DNA of 64,000 nt from contig URHS01000004.1 in assembly GCA_900547685.1 (NCBI GenBank), forward strand, positions 11,354 to 75,353, given 5' to 3'. A program made the position numbers and the translations under genes. A model generated the notes under the pieces. It searched no databases. It worked only from the letters and a program-made list of their open reading frames with translations, and was not told the DNA's origin. This DNA comes from an uncultured Blautia sp. Its GTDB lineage: Bacteria; Bacillota; Clostridia; Lachnospirales; Lachnospiraceae. The number at the start of each line of letters is the position of its first letter. Position 1 is the stretch's first letter. Shown here piece after piece: positions 1-7,791 of the stretch.

Positions 1-332
1 TTTGTTGTTACACGAATTCCATTTCCATCCTTCTTTCCTTCTACCAAAACAGAAGAAAGCGCTCTTGAACCAATAACACTTTTATCCAAATAAGAATCCA
101 AATAATCATGCTCGTCCTTATTCGTAACTGTAGCCACTGTATAATTTTCCAAATCCTGTTCAGAAACACCTAAAAGGTCCAAAACAGAAGCTTTCTCCTG
201 AGCATTCAAATCCGCTCCCAGAGAAATATAGGGAACATCCAGTTTCGCATCCTCTCTGTCCGCATAAACGGGCATAGAACATGATGCCATAATAACACCT
301 GTAAGCAGCAACGCAATTCCTTTTTTCTTCAT
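1..332 (-). CDS. DUF1002 family secreted protein (5' part only)
   Basis: The reading frame begins with ATG at 332 and runs off the left edge, so only about 110 residues are visible. AAGGAG lies just upstream. The N-terminus (MKKKGIALLLTGVIMA, then SMPVYA) is a signal peptide, followed by DVPYISLGADL, NAQEKASVLDLLGV and a TVTNxDEHxYL stretch, typical of DUF1002 (YpuA-like) proteins of Firmicutes. That family is secreted and its function is unknown to me. Two tandem promoter/operator units (368-403 and 502-537) point into this gene, so it is probably repressible by the same factor that controls pncB at 60 kb. Family assignment is from recall of the family pattern. Confidence 0.8.
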   Translation of the reverse strand, partial: MKKKGIALLLTGVIMASCSMPVYADREDAKLDVPYISLGADLNAQEKASVLDLLGVSEQDLENYTVATVTNKDEHDYLDSYLDKSVIGSRALSSVLVEGKKDGNGIRVTT

Positions 333-367
333 ATCTTCAATCTCCTTAAACTCTACATATTTTATTC

Positions 368-403
368 GCTTAGATTGCACCTTGTGCAATCACATTATAC
401 CAC
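368..403 (-). promoter_or_regulatory. Extended -10 promoter with palindromic operator, proximal copy
   Basis: Read on the minus strand, this 36-bp unit has TGGTATAAT (an extended -10, 394-402) followed by ATTGCACAAGGTGCAAT, a palindrome with ATTGCA/TGCAAT arms and a 5-nt centre. The palindrome falls where transcription should start, a repressor-type position. The unit is repeated with one mismatch at 502-537, and the same arrangement precedes pncB (60069-60119). The regulator is not identified. Confidence 0.65.
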
Positions 404-501
404 GTGTGCAGAAAAGGAAGCACCCGAAAGGGTATTTACTTTTCAAACCGTGGATTGCCGGTATAATTCGTCACTTACGTGACGATAAGCTGATGGAATC
501 A
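404..501. other. Hairpin-rich spacer between duplicated promoters
   Basis: No gene is seen. The stretch has three inverted repeats: ACCC-GAAA-GGGT (422-433), TCGTCAC-TTAC-GTGACGA (468-485), and AAGCTGAT-GGA-ATCAGCTT (487-505, running into the distal promoter unit). A plus-strand TATAAT at 462-467 lies directly before the second palindrome, so a plus-strand promoter with its own operator toward the ROK gene is possible. This could also be leader RNA of the distal minus-strand promoter. Confidence 0.4.
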
Positions 502-537
502 GCTTAGATTGCACTTTGTGCAATCACATTATACCAC
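502..537 (-). promoter_or_regulatory. Extended -10 promoter with palindromic operator, distal copy
   Basis: A near-identical copy of the 368-403 unit: TGGTATAAT followed by ATTGCACAAAGTGCAAT on the minus strand. It gives DUF1002 two identically controlled start points 134 bp apart. Confidence 0.6.
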
Positions 538-687
538 ATTTCTCCCCATATACTTCTAAAGTTTCTCTAAAGGTTCTCGAAAGAAGAACTGTAGTTATTG
601 TTTACATGTCACTATCTCTTGCCCCATTCCCTATAAAAGTGTATGATAAGAACAAAATGTTTAACATATACGAAGGAGCTTTTTATT

Positions 688-1854
688 ATGTCCATCGCCA
701 ACCAGGAAATGATACGCAATAATAACCGCCGTCTGGTATTGGAGTTTATTATCAACCATCCTCCCATTTCCAGAGCAGCTCTGGCAAAGCAGCTATCTCT
801 TACCAAAGCAACCATCTCTAATATAGTACAGGAATTATTAGATCAACATTTTATACAGGAAATCGGCAGTGCTCAGACTTCGCTGGGAAGAAAACCTATC
901 CTGCTGGAATTTAACAAATCTTATAGATTTACATTATCTTTAGAAATACAGCCTCAGCAGATTATTGCTCTTATAACAAATTTAAAAGGAGAAGTACAAG
1001 AAATCCAAAAAACACCCTTCTATCCTGAGGATAATCTTTTGCAGCGCCTAAAAGAAATTTTAAACTTCTATATAAAAGAAAGTGTTGATTTTAAGAATAA
1101 AATTATTGGTGTCTCCATTGGTATTTACGGAGTTGTTCAAAAAAATGAAATTTTATTTACACCTTATTATCCCCTCCCCGGCGCAGGTCTGGGAAAACAT
1201 TTGCAGGAAATATTTAAACTTCCTGTTTTTGTAGAAAACGAAGCAAACTTCTCAGTACTGGGAGAAGCTGCTTTTCATCATAAATGCAAAAATATGATAC
1301 ATATTAATGTACATGATGGTATTGGTATGGGAATTCTTGTAAATGGATGCTTATATAAAGGCCGAGACGGATACGCAGGAGAATTTGGACACACAATCTT
1401 ATTCCCTGATGGCAAACCATGCCCTTGCGGAAATCATGGTTGTTTTGAACTTTATGCTTCCCAACGGGCCATTTTAGAAAATTATGCTGCCCGACAACAA
1501 AAAGAAACTGTTACAATATCTGAATTTTTAAAAGATTATGATGCAAACCTACCCCTTGCGGGAGAAATGATGGATTTATTCGTAAAATATATTTCCATTG
1601 GTATTAACAATATCATTAACACCTTTAACACAGATGTGATTGTATTAAACAGTGCCTTTTCCAATCATATCCCTGATATAAACCACAGAATCTTAAAATA
1701 TTTAGCCAGTCACCAAAACAGAGACTGCAAAATTATCCCTTCTAAATTAGGTGATTTTTCCTGCCTTTTAGGAGGAGCACGAGTGTCTATTGAAAACTTT
1801 TTAAATATCCAACAACTGCAAATCTCTTGTGTACCTTCTTTTTTCGACTGTTAA
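688..1854 (+). CDS. ROK family transcriptional regulator (NagC/XylR type)
   Basis: A 388-aa protein beginning MSIANQEMIR. The ATG at 688 is preceded by AAGGAG with a 9-nt gap, which favours it over the in-frame ATG at 643. Residues about 5-65 form a winged helix (SRAALAKQLSLTKATISNIV). The rest is a ROK sugar-kinase-like fold with GVSIGIYGVV, VENEAN, HDGIGMGI and the ROK zinc motif CPCGNHGCFE. Such proteins usually repress sugar-use genes and respond to a sugar or sugar phosphate; the target here is unknown. It is divergent from DUF1002 and could act at the palindromes between them, but that is inference. Confidence 0.88.
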   Translation: MSIANQEMIRNNNRRLVLEFIINHPPISRAALAKQLSLTKATISNIVQELLDQHFIQEIGSAQTSLGRKPILLEFNKSYRFTLSLEIQPQQIIALITNLKGEVQEIQKTPFYPEDNLLQRLKEILNFYIKESVDFKNKIIGVSIGIYGVVQKNEILFTPYYPLPGAGLGKHLQEIFKLPVFVENEANFSVLGEAAFHHKCKNMIHINVHDGIGMGILVNGCLYKGRDGYAGEFGHTILFPDGKPCPCGNHGCFELYASQRAILENYAARQQKETVTISEFLKDYDANLPLAGEMMDLFVKYISIGINNIINTFNTDVIVLNSAFSNHIPDINHRILKYLASHQNRDCKIIPSKLGDFSCLLGGARVSIENFLNIQQLQISCVPSFFDC

Positions 1855-1991
1855 TTTGAAACATTCATAAAAGTTTTCAATTTCGTTCATGATTTCTTCA
1901 CAAGTTTATCATGCTTTGAACACATTTCCAGGATATACTAATATCATAAAAATAATACAGAGCAAATTATTTTTATATTTTCTTTTTCATA

Positions 1992-2011
1992 AGTCGGCGT
2001 TAATGCCGACT
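1992..2011. terminator. Stem-loop after the ROK gene
   Basis: AGTCGGC-GTTAAT-GCCGACT is a perfect 7-bp stem followed by a moderately T-rich stretch. It may be a first terminator for the ROK gene, but the tail is weak. Confidence 0.4.
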
Positions 2012-2032
2012 CTCCTTCCTTTAATATTTATA

Positions 2033-2069
2033 AAAAAACATCGCAGACTCACTTCTCTGCGATGTTTTT
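2033..2069. terminator. Bidirectional terminator between ROK and rsmA
   Basis: AAAAACATCGCAGA and TCTGCGATGTTTTT flank an 8-nt loop, with A and T runs on either side. It can end both converging transcripts. Confidence 0.85.
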
Positions 2070-2080
2070 CTGTTTCTCAT

Positions 2081-2947
2081 TTACTTCTTAAATTCATTCG
2101 TTAATGCAGCAAACTGGTCTAAAGTCAATGCCTCTCCTCTAATTCCCTCAGGAAATCCACAAGCTTTGATTGCTCTTTGAATTTCTTCTTTTCCAAAAGA
2201 GAGTTCCGGCGAATTGTTTAAACCATTAGCAAGAGTTTTCCTTCTCTGATTAAAGGATGCCCGAATAATGCGGAACATCAGCTTTGTATCAACTACTTCT
2301 ACCGGAGGTTCTGCATGTCTTGTAAGACGTATAACAGCGCTTCCGACTTTCGGTCTTGGCATAAAACAGTTAGGCGGTACATTGGCTACAATATAAGGCT
2401 CTGCATAATACTGAACTGCCAATGACAAAGCTCCATATTCCTTCGTTCCCGGTCCTACCTGCATTCTGTCTGCTACTTCTTTCTGTACCATTACGGTAAT
2501 AGATTCAATAGGCACATCTCCTTCAAATAATCCCATGATAATCGGTGTTGTAATATAATATGGCAGATTTGCCACAACCTTAATGGGTTTCCCACTATTG
2601 TGCTCATCTGCCAGTTTTTTGATATCAACCTTCAAAATATCTTCATTGAGAACTGTTACATTAGAATATTCCTGCAGTGTGTCTTCAAGGATTGGTATCA
2701 GCGCTTTATCAATTTCAACTGCAACGACCTCCCTGGCTGCACAAGCCAGATACTGAGTCATGGTCCCAATTCCGGGACCAATCTCCAGTACAAAGTCATC
2801 TTTTGTAATCTCTGCAGCACTCACGATTTTATCTAATACATGGGTATCAATCAGGAAATTCTGCCCAAATTTTTTCTGAAAAACAAAATCATATTTTTGG
2901 AGAACTTCTATAGTTCTTTTAGGGTTTCCCAGATAAGGGGCTGTCAT
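2081..2947 (-). CDS. rsmA: 16S rRNA dimethyladenosine transferase RsmA (KsgA)
   Basis: A 288-aa SAM-dependent methyltransferase that dimethylates two adjacent adenines in helix 45 of 16S rRNA during 30S maturation. Visible motifs are FGQNFL near residue 28, the SAM loop EIGPGIGTMTQ, the catalytic NLPYYITTP and the C-terminal FNQRRKTLANGL, all in usual order and at full family length. AGGAGG precedes the start. It lies 16 bp downstream of the TPR/P-loop gene and is probably co-transcribed with it. Confidence 0.97.
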   Translation of the reverse strand: MTAPYLGNPKRTIEVLQKYDFVFQKKFGQNFLIDTHVLDKIVSAAEITKDDFVLEIGPGIGTMTQYLACAAREVVAVEIDKALIPILEDTLQEYSNVTVLNEDILKVDIKKLADEHNSGKPIKVVANLPYYITTPIIMGLFEGDVPIESITVMVQKEVADRMQVGPGTKEYGALSLAVQYYAEPYIVANVPPNCFMPRPKVGSAVIRLTRHAEPPVEVVDTKLMFRIIRASFNQRRKTLANGLNNSPELSFGKEEIQRAIKACGFPEGIRGEALTLDQFAALTNEFKK

Positions 2948-2962
2948 CTTTTTTCCTCCTGA

Positions 2963-5359
2963 CTAAATATCAAAATCTTTTTCATACAGCATAATTCTGC
3001 CGCTTTCATCATCCAAATGACGTTTTGCTACTTTCTTTCCTAATCGGCGTCCTTTTTTAGATGCTTTTTTAATAGCTTCATCCATCATTCCTCTTACTGT
3101 GCCGATAGTAACCGGATTTTCTTCATTCTGATTATCTCCGATTAATGTATACAATGCAAGAACTGCCATATCATCAATCTTGTATCCCAGCTCTTTAGCA
3201 TAAGTTTTTGCAAAAGATACCAATTCATCATTCGTAAATACAGGTATTACAATACGGGAATCAAATTTTTTAATAAATTCAGGATAATTCTCCTCCAGAC
3301 TGCGTATACCCGGTTTCAAGTCTTCTAAAATTACAGTCAGGCGGTTTGTCTTGAACTCCATGGCCTTTGACATATCCTCAACCACATCGCCACTTAACTC
3401 TCCTGCATTTTCAACTACCAGAAATCCTCCCGATAATTTTCCTACAACAGCGATCGGATCTTTTTTATTCAATTCCTCGGCAGTAATAAAAGCAACCTTG
3501 GCGCCTTCCATCTGACGTTCTTTGCAAAGAGCTTTAATCAACCCTTCAGAAAGTCTTGTCTTTCCGGAACCTTCACGTCCCGTAACAATAATATTTCCCG
3601 CTTGAGATGTCTTAGCACACGCAGATTCCTGGGCAATGTCTAAGGCTTCATTAATCTGCTGTGTCATACCGGGAATCGGTGCAAAGTAAGTAAACAATCT
3701 TCTGTGTTCTTCTTCTGTAAGATGATGACGCATCAATCCTTCCACTGCAGTCTGGAAAGCTGTAGATTTCTGAGTTTCATCTACTGCTGAAGCTGCCACA
3801 CGTTTTATATGACTTTCTTCCTGCTGTGGTTCAGGGAAAAACTCTGTATCATTTTCCTGTTCCAAAGGCTGTGAAAAATCAATTTTTCCCAATTCCTCTT
3901 TGACTTCTTCTACAGGTATTTCTCTGGTTGCTTCTTCTGTTGCTTCTTCATCTTCTTGTTCTGCTGCCAAAGCTTCAATTTCATTTGCCTTTTCTTCAAA
4001 AACAGCACTCAGGTTTTCTGCAATCATGGCAGCTTTTGCTGCTGCCGGAGCAGGAAGAATATCCTCTTCTGCTGTTGCTTCTGTTATTTCTTCCTCAACA
4101 GCTTCCTCTATTGCTTCTTCTGTTGTTTCTTCCTCAACAGCTTCCTCTGTTGCTTCTTCTGCTGTTTCTTCCTCAACAGCTTCCTCTGTTGCTTCTTCTG
4201 CTGTTTTCTCCTCAACTTCTTCTGTGTCTTCAGCAACTGCCTGTGCTAATTCATTTGCCGTTTCTGCCAGAAGCGCTTCCAAATCTATTTCAAGACCTTT
4301 TGTATCTGTTTTAAAAGCTTCTGATTTTGCGCCATCAGAAGAAAACATTTCTGATTTCGGAGCTTCTGCTTTCACTTCCATAGTCATGGCGTTTCCAATA
4401 TGAAATGGCTTAAATTCAGTGCCTTTTGTCATATCTTCCGGCTCTAAATCCTTAATCACATATCCCTGCTCTTCCGTAGCTGCAGAAGGTTCTTTTGTTG
4501 CTGCTGTCTCTGTTTCCTCTGCAACTGTTGTTTTTTGCTGGAAAACGTCTCTTAACCCCTGCGCCACACGATCCGGAAGATCTTCCGGCTGTTTTGGCTG
4601 TATAACTGCTTCCTGTATGGAATTTTCTAATTTAATATTATTTAATATTTCTTCTATTTCTTTATCCTGTTGCTGACTGAAAGGCTCTTTTTCCCGTATC
4701 GGCACTGTCTTTGGTATTTCAACTGCTCTAACCGGAATACCTTTCGCTTTGTTGTAGCTCTCCTGCTGCTTCGCTGTCAGAGGCATAAACCTCATTTTTA
4801 ATTCCATGGCCTTTGTGACATATTTTCCTTCACTAAACCATAAAATCAAATCATCACATTCCTCAACACAAGCATCTTTCATACCTGCTTTTGCATAGAG
4901 CCTTGCCAGTTCATAAGCCCATCTCTCTGTATACTCTCTGCTCTTATAATCTTGAAGTACCGCAATTTGATCTTCAATTGGTGAACGTCTTGCTCTATAA
5001 ATCTTATATTTCAAAATATAACGACTGTTGTCATTGGGAGAAATTTCCACAAACTTTTTATAATAATTCAATGCCTCGTCAAATTCACCCATTTTAATAG
5101 AAAGCTCAACCAATCTGTATATAACAGTTTTTCCAATAGGAGCTCTCTGATGTGCAAGGAGCAGAAGTTTTCGACTATCTTCATACCTTTTATTAGCCTC
5201 GTATATTTCGCCTACCATACATAAAGTTCTGGCACTGCGTACTCTACGCCAATCAATGGTATCTACAATTTTTAGGGCACCTTTGTAATCCTGTCTGTCA
5301 ACTAACTGACTGATTTCTTGCAATTTGGCCCTGTACTCGTTTTTATCCAATTTATTCAC
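2963..5359 (-). CDS. TPR / acidic-repeat / P-loop protein, function unknown
   Basis: A 798-aa protein in three parts. Residues about 1-200 form helical TPR-like repeats. Residues about 230-560 are low-complexity and very acidic, with 13-residue repeats such as EEAVEEETAEEAT near residue 400. Residues about 580-770 resemble an ATPase: Walker A GREGSGKTR and a Walker B-like GGFLVVENAGEL. No signal peptide or membrane segment is seen, so it is probably cytoplasmic. I do not recognise a named family. A strong promoter lies upstream (5450-5478) and rsmA follows closely. Confidence 0.75.
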   Translation of the reverse strand: MNKLDKNEYRAKLQEISQLVDRQDYKGALKIVDTIDWRRVRSARTLCMVGEIYEANKRYEDSRKLLLLAHQRAPIGKTVIYRLVELSIKMGEFDEALNYYKKFVEISPNDNSRYILKYKIYRARRSPIEDQIAVLQDYKSREYTERWAYELARLYAKAGMKDACVEECDDLILWFSEGKYVTKAMELKMRFMPLTAKQQESYNKAKGIPVRAVEIPKTVPIREKEPFSQQQDKEIEEILNNIKLENSIQEAVIQPKQPEDLPDRVAQGLRDVFQQKTTVAEETETAATKEPSAATEEQGYVIKDLEPEDMTKGTEFKPFHIGNAMTMEVKAEAPKSEMFSSDGAKSEAFKTDTKGLEIDLEALLAETANELAQAVAEDTEEVEEKTAEEATEEAVEEETAEEATEEAVEEETTEEAIEEAVEEEITEATAEEDILPAPAAAKAAMIAENLSAVFEEKANEIEALAAEQEDEEATEEATREIPVEEVKEELGKIDFSQPLEQENDTEFFPEPQQEESHIKRVAASAVDETQKSTAFQTAVEGLMRHHLTEEEHRRLFTYFAPIPGMTQQINEALDIAQESACAKTSQAGNIIVTGREGSGKTRLSEGLIKALCKERQMEGAKVAFITAEELNKKDPIAVVGKLSGGFLVVENAGELSGDVVEDMSKAMEFKTNRLTVILEDLKPGIRSLEENYPEFIKKFDSRIVIPVFTNDELVSFAKTYAKELGYKIDDMAVLALYTLIGDNQNEENPVTIGTVRGMMDEAIKKASKKGRRLGKKVAKRHLDDESGRIMLYEKDFDI
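4091..4207 (-). repeat. Three tandem 39-bp coding repeats
   Basis: Three near-identical 39-bp units within the acidic linker of the TPR/P-loop gene, each encoding 13 residues rich in Glu, Ala and Thr. The length is a multiple of three, so copy-number change would keep the frame. Confidence 0.85.
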
Positions 5360-5449
5360 CTCTGTACATTTGTTGATTTGTATATAGTTTCAAATATGTA
5401 TTCTTATCTGTAATTCTTGCTGAGGGTATAAGACTCCATAATTGATTTA

Positions 5450-5478
5450 ATTCTAGCATACAGACTATTGTATGTCAA
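5450..5478 (-). promoter_or_regulatory. Sigma-A promoter for the TPR/P-loop-rsmA operon
   Basis: Minus strand: TTGACA (5473-5478), 17-nt spacer ending in TGC, and TAGAAT (5450-5455). Near-consensus. Confidence 0.8.
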
Positions 5479-5535
5479 AGTAAATGATTGGAAGAAGAAC
5501 AGGTTTTCATATTTTTTTTAGATTTTTTACTATAC

Positions 5536-5579
5536 AAAAAAACTCCGAAGAATTCTGTTTTTCTGAACTCTCCGAAGTT
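5536..5579 (-). terminator. Rho-independent terminator of queT
   Basis: In the minus-strand RNA a 15-bp stem (5541-5555 with 5565-5579, several G-U pairs) is followed by seven U, just after the queT stop codon. Confidence 0.85.
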
Positions 5580-5586
5580 TTTTATC

Positions 5587-6081
5587 TTACGCTCTTTGTG
5601 ATACGAAAATTTTTCCGCTATATTTTTTCAAAACTGCCGCCAAAACATTTCCCAATATTCCGCAGGAAATAATTTCCCCAATTCCTACTGTCAATGCCAA
5701 AAACGGAATCGGAAGCACAACGCCGTAGGCATAGCGAAGCACAAACGGAACAATCAGAGCATTTACCAAAATAGGAGGTAAAACTGCCACTGCCCTATGA
5801 TGCTTTCTCAACGCATAAGTTCCTGCTGCCCCTATAAGCGTTGCGATGCTGCCAAAAATAATATCAGGCAGGATTGCTCCACCTATAATATTTCCAATCA
5901 GACATCCTACAAACAATCCCGGAATTGCCGCCGGAGTAAAAATAGGCAAAATCGTCAGCATTTCGGCAACACGAACTTGTATTTCCCCAAAGCTAATCGG
6001 TGCAAAGACAATAGTAAGCACCACGTAGATTGCCGCAATCATTGCAGCTTGTGTTAAGTACGACACATTTTTGTTTTTCAT
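5587..6081 (-). CDS. queT: QueT-type queuosine precursor transporter
   Basis: A 164-aa membrane protein of the QueT (DUF988) family, thought to be the substrate-binding S component of an ECF transporter for a queuosine precursor. The family stretch FAPISFGEIQVRVAEMLT, then PIFTPAAIPGLFVGC and GNIIGGAILPDIIFGS, is clear, with about five or six hydrophobic segments. The ATG at 6081 follows AAAGGAGA. It is a single-gene transcript with its own promoter, candidate riboswitch leader and terminator. The shared ECF energising module is not in this window. Confidence 0.88.
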   Translation of the reverse strand: MKNKNVSYLTQAAMIAAIYVVLTIVFAPISFGEIQVRVAEMLTILPIFTPAAIPGLFVGCLIGNIIGGAILPDIIFGSIATLIGAAGTYALRKHHRAVAVLPPILVNALIVPFVLRYAYGVVLPIPFLALTVGIGEIISCGILGNVLAAVLKKYSGKIFVSQRA

Positions 6082-6090
6082 ATTCTGTTT

Positions 6091-6177
6091 TCTCCTTTAG
6101 TTTTGTTTTACGAGTGGAAGGTCACGAACACTCGATTCATTTAACGCCGGGAATCGGCGAAAGCCCGTTAAGACCTT
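6091..6177 (-). ncRNA. Candidate preQ1 riboswitch in queT leader
   Basis: In the minus-strand leader, CGAGTG and CACTCG (6111-6134) form a stem around a 12-nt loop containing GACCUUC. An A-rich tail (AAAACAAAACUAA) and the ribosome site AAAGGAG follow. The loop CCUU can pair with AAGG of the ribosome site, giving the H-type pseudoknot known for preQ1-I riboswitches that shut off translation. Further upstream AAGGTC (6172-6177) can pair with the loop GACCTT (6118-6123), around a second stem TTAACG/CGTTAA, giving a competing fold. The class call rests on pattern resemblance and the queT context. Confidence 0.6.
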
Positions 6178-6204
6178 GTTTTTATGGGCTTTATAACGTG
6201 TTGT

Positions 6205-6233
6205 AGTATAGCATGGCAATATTGAAAAATCAA
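6205..6233 (-). promoter_or_regulatory. queT promoter
   Basis: Minus strand: TTGATT (6228-6233), 17-nt spacer ending TGC, and TATACT (6205-6210). It predicts a leader of about 115 nt containing the candidate riboswitch. Confidence 0.75.
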
Positions 6234-6300
6234 GGTCTGTTCAAAATTTGTCCAAAATCGAAAAAGTTAATGCTGTCCCTAATGTATCACTTCGCCTATT

Positions 6301-7701
6301 TTATCTGACATCACTTTTTTGTTTCTCAATTTTCTTAAACAGTTTAGCCAGAACTATAACTGCCGCTGCTGCCAATACTAATTCTGCTACAAATTGTGCA
6401 TAAGCCAATCCATACAGAGGAAATAGATAGTTTAAAATATACAATGCCGGTATTTCCAGAATAATTTTCCTCATAACAGCAAAAATAAGAGCTTCTTTTC
6501 CCATTCCTACAGATTGGAACACACCTACCGCAAGGAAATCCATACACAAAAACGGCAGCCCCAGGCAAAATCCTCTCAAAAATTTCGTTCCATAAGAAAT
6601 AATTACCTCATTAGACATAAACATTTCTGTCAGCTGCGCAGAACTCAGATAATAAAAAGCTGCCACAACCGTAATAAATCCCAAGCTTGCTCTTGCTGCA
6701 AATATCAGCGTACCTTTCATTCTCTTATGATTACCACTGGAGTAAGTATAACTGATTAAAGGCATAATCCCCTGAGAAATTCCCATTGCAATATTCATAG
6801 GAACCATGTTAATTTTCTGCGTAATTCCCATTGCCGCAACTGCATCTGCCCCAAAAGAAGATGTAAAATTATTTAAAATAGTCATTCCCGTAACATTTAA
6901 AAGATTTTGAATCGATGCAGGGATTCCCACTACACAAATCCCATAGATAATCTTTCTGTCCATAGAAAGGCGCTTTGGATTTACGCACACAAACGTACTT
7001 CTCCTCTTTTTATAAATCAATACAAAAAAATAAAGACATGCAATGCAATTAGATAAAAATGTAGCAAGTCCTGCACCTTCTGCTCCCATATCCAACCCCC
7101 ATGGAAGTATGAAAATAGGATCCAGAATAATATTCAAAAAACAGCCGCTCATTGTTCCCAGACTGGCATGCAGGGCTGCGCCTTCCGCTCTTACCATATA
7201 TGCCATAACAACATTTAAAATGGCAGGTACTGCACCATAAATGGATGTCCATTTTAAATATTCTCCTGTGGCTGCCATAGTATCTGCATTTGCTCCCAGC
7301 ATACGAAGCAAAGGTATTTTAAAAACAAGGCATGCCAATGCGAACAATACCCCTGACACTGCTGCACAATAAAATCCTAATGCAGAACTTTTATACACAG
7401 TATCATAATCTTTTCTTCCCAGAGCACGGCTCATCATGCTGGAACTCCCTATTCCAAAAAGATTTGTCACTGCATTAAATGCCAAAAGCACCGGAGCTGC
7501 CAAAGTAACTGCCGCATTCTGAATTGGGTCATTACACATCCCCACAAAATAAGTATCTGCCAAATTATAAAGTACCATGACAAGAGAACTGAGAATTGTA
7601 GGTACAGCCAACTTTACAACTGCTTTTGGAATTGGCGTCTGTTCAAATAAAATGATTTTATCCGTATTTTCTGACAATGAATTTTCCCCCATTCCTATCA
7701 A
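6301..7701 (-). CDS. MATE family efflux transporter
   Basis: A roughly 460-aa membrane protein of the multidrug and toxin extrusion family, an Na+ or H+ antiporter of cationic compounds, with about 12 hydrophobic segments. The family opening PIPKAVVKLAVPTILSSLV, NLADTYFVGM and the mid-protein repeat of this pattern are seen. The longest frame starts with TTG at 7701. An ATG at 7692 and a TTG at 7677 are also in frame, and the last has the best-spaced GGGGGA ribosome site, so the true N-terminus may be SENTDKIILFEQ. The substrate cannot be read from sequence. Confidence 0.9.
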   Translation of the reverse strand: MIGMGENSLSENTDKIILFEQTPIPKAVVKLAVPTILSSLVMVLYNLADTYFVGMCNDPIQNAAVTLAAPVLLAFNAVTNLFGIGSSSMMSRALGRKDYDTVYKSSALGFYCAAVSGVLFALACLVFKIPLLRMLGANADTMAATGEYLKWTSIYGAVPAILNVVMAYMVRAEGAALHASLGTMSGCFLNIILDPIFILPWGLDMGAEGAGLATFLSNCIACLYFFVLIYKKRRSTFVCVNPKRLSMDRKIIYGICVVGIPASIQNLLNVTGMTILNNFTSSFGADAVAAMGITQKINMVPMNIAMGISQGIMPLISYTYSSGNHKRMKGTLIFAARASLGFITVVAAFYYLSSAQLTEMFMSNEVIISYGTKFLRGFCLGLPFLCMDFLAVGVFQSVGMGKEALIFAVMRKIILEIPALYILNYLFPLYGLAYAQFVAELVLAAAAVIVLAKLFKKIEKQKSDVR

Positions 7702-7713
7702 TCATTTACATAA

Positions 7714-7764
7714 GGGGCTATTGCATTAAGCAACGGTCTGATATCCACCTAATGCAACAACCCC
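7714..7764 (-). terminator. Stem-loop downstream of the fusion kinase gene
   Basis: GGGG-CTA-TTGCATTA pairs with TAATGCAA-CAA-CCCC around a long loop. There is no U-tract, so it may act as an RNA 3' end or processing structure rather than a classic terminator. Confidence 0.5.
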
Positions 7765-7791
7765 TATAACTGTTCTATCTAAAATTCATTT

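Noticed and set aside
612..815. Minus frame opposite the ROK gene start
   Set aside because: Antisense to a well-supported gene with ribosome site.
1889..2104. 71-aa plus frame after the ROK gene
   Set aside because: Runs through two stem-loops and into rsmA; no ribosome site.
3900..4403. Plus-strand Leu/Ser-rich frames opposite the TPR/P-loop gene
   Set aside because: They are the reverse reading of the acidic repeat region; low complexity, no ribosome site.
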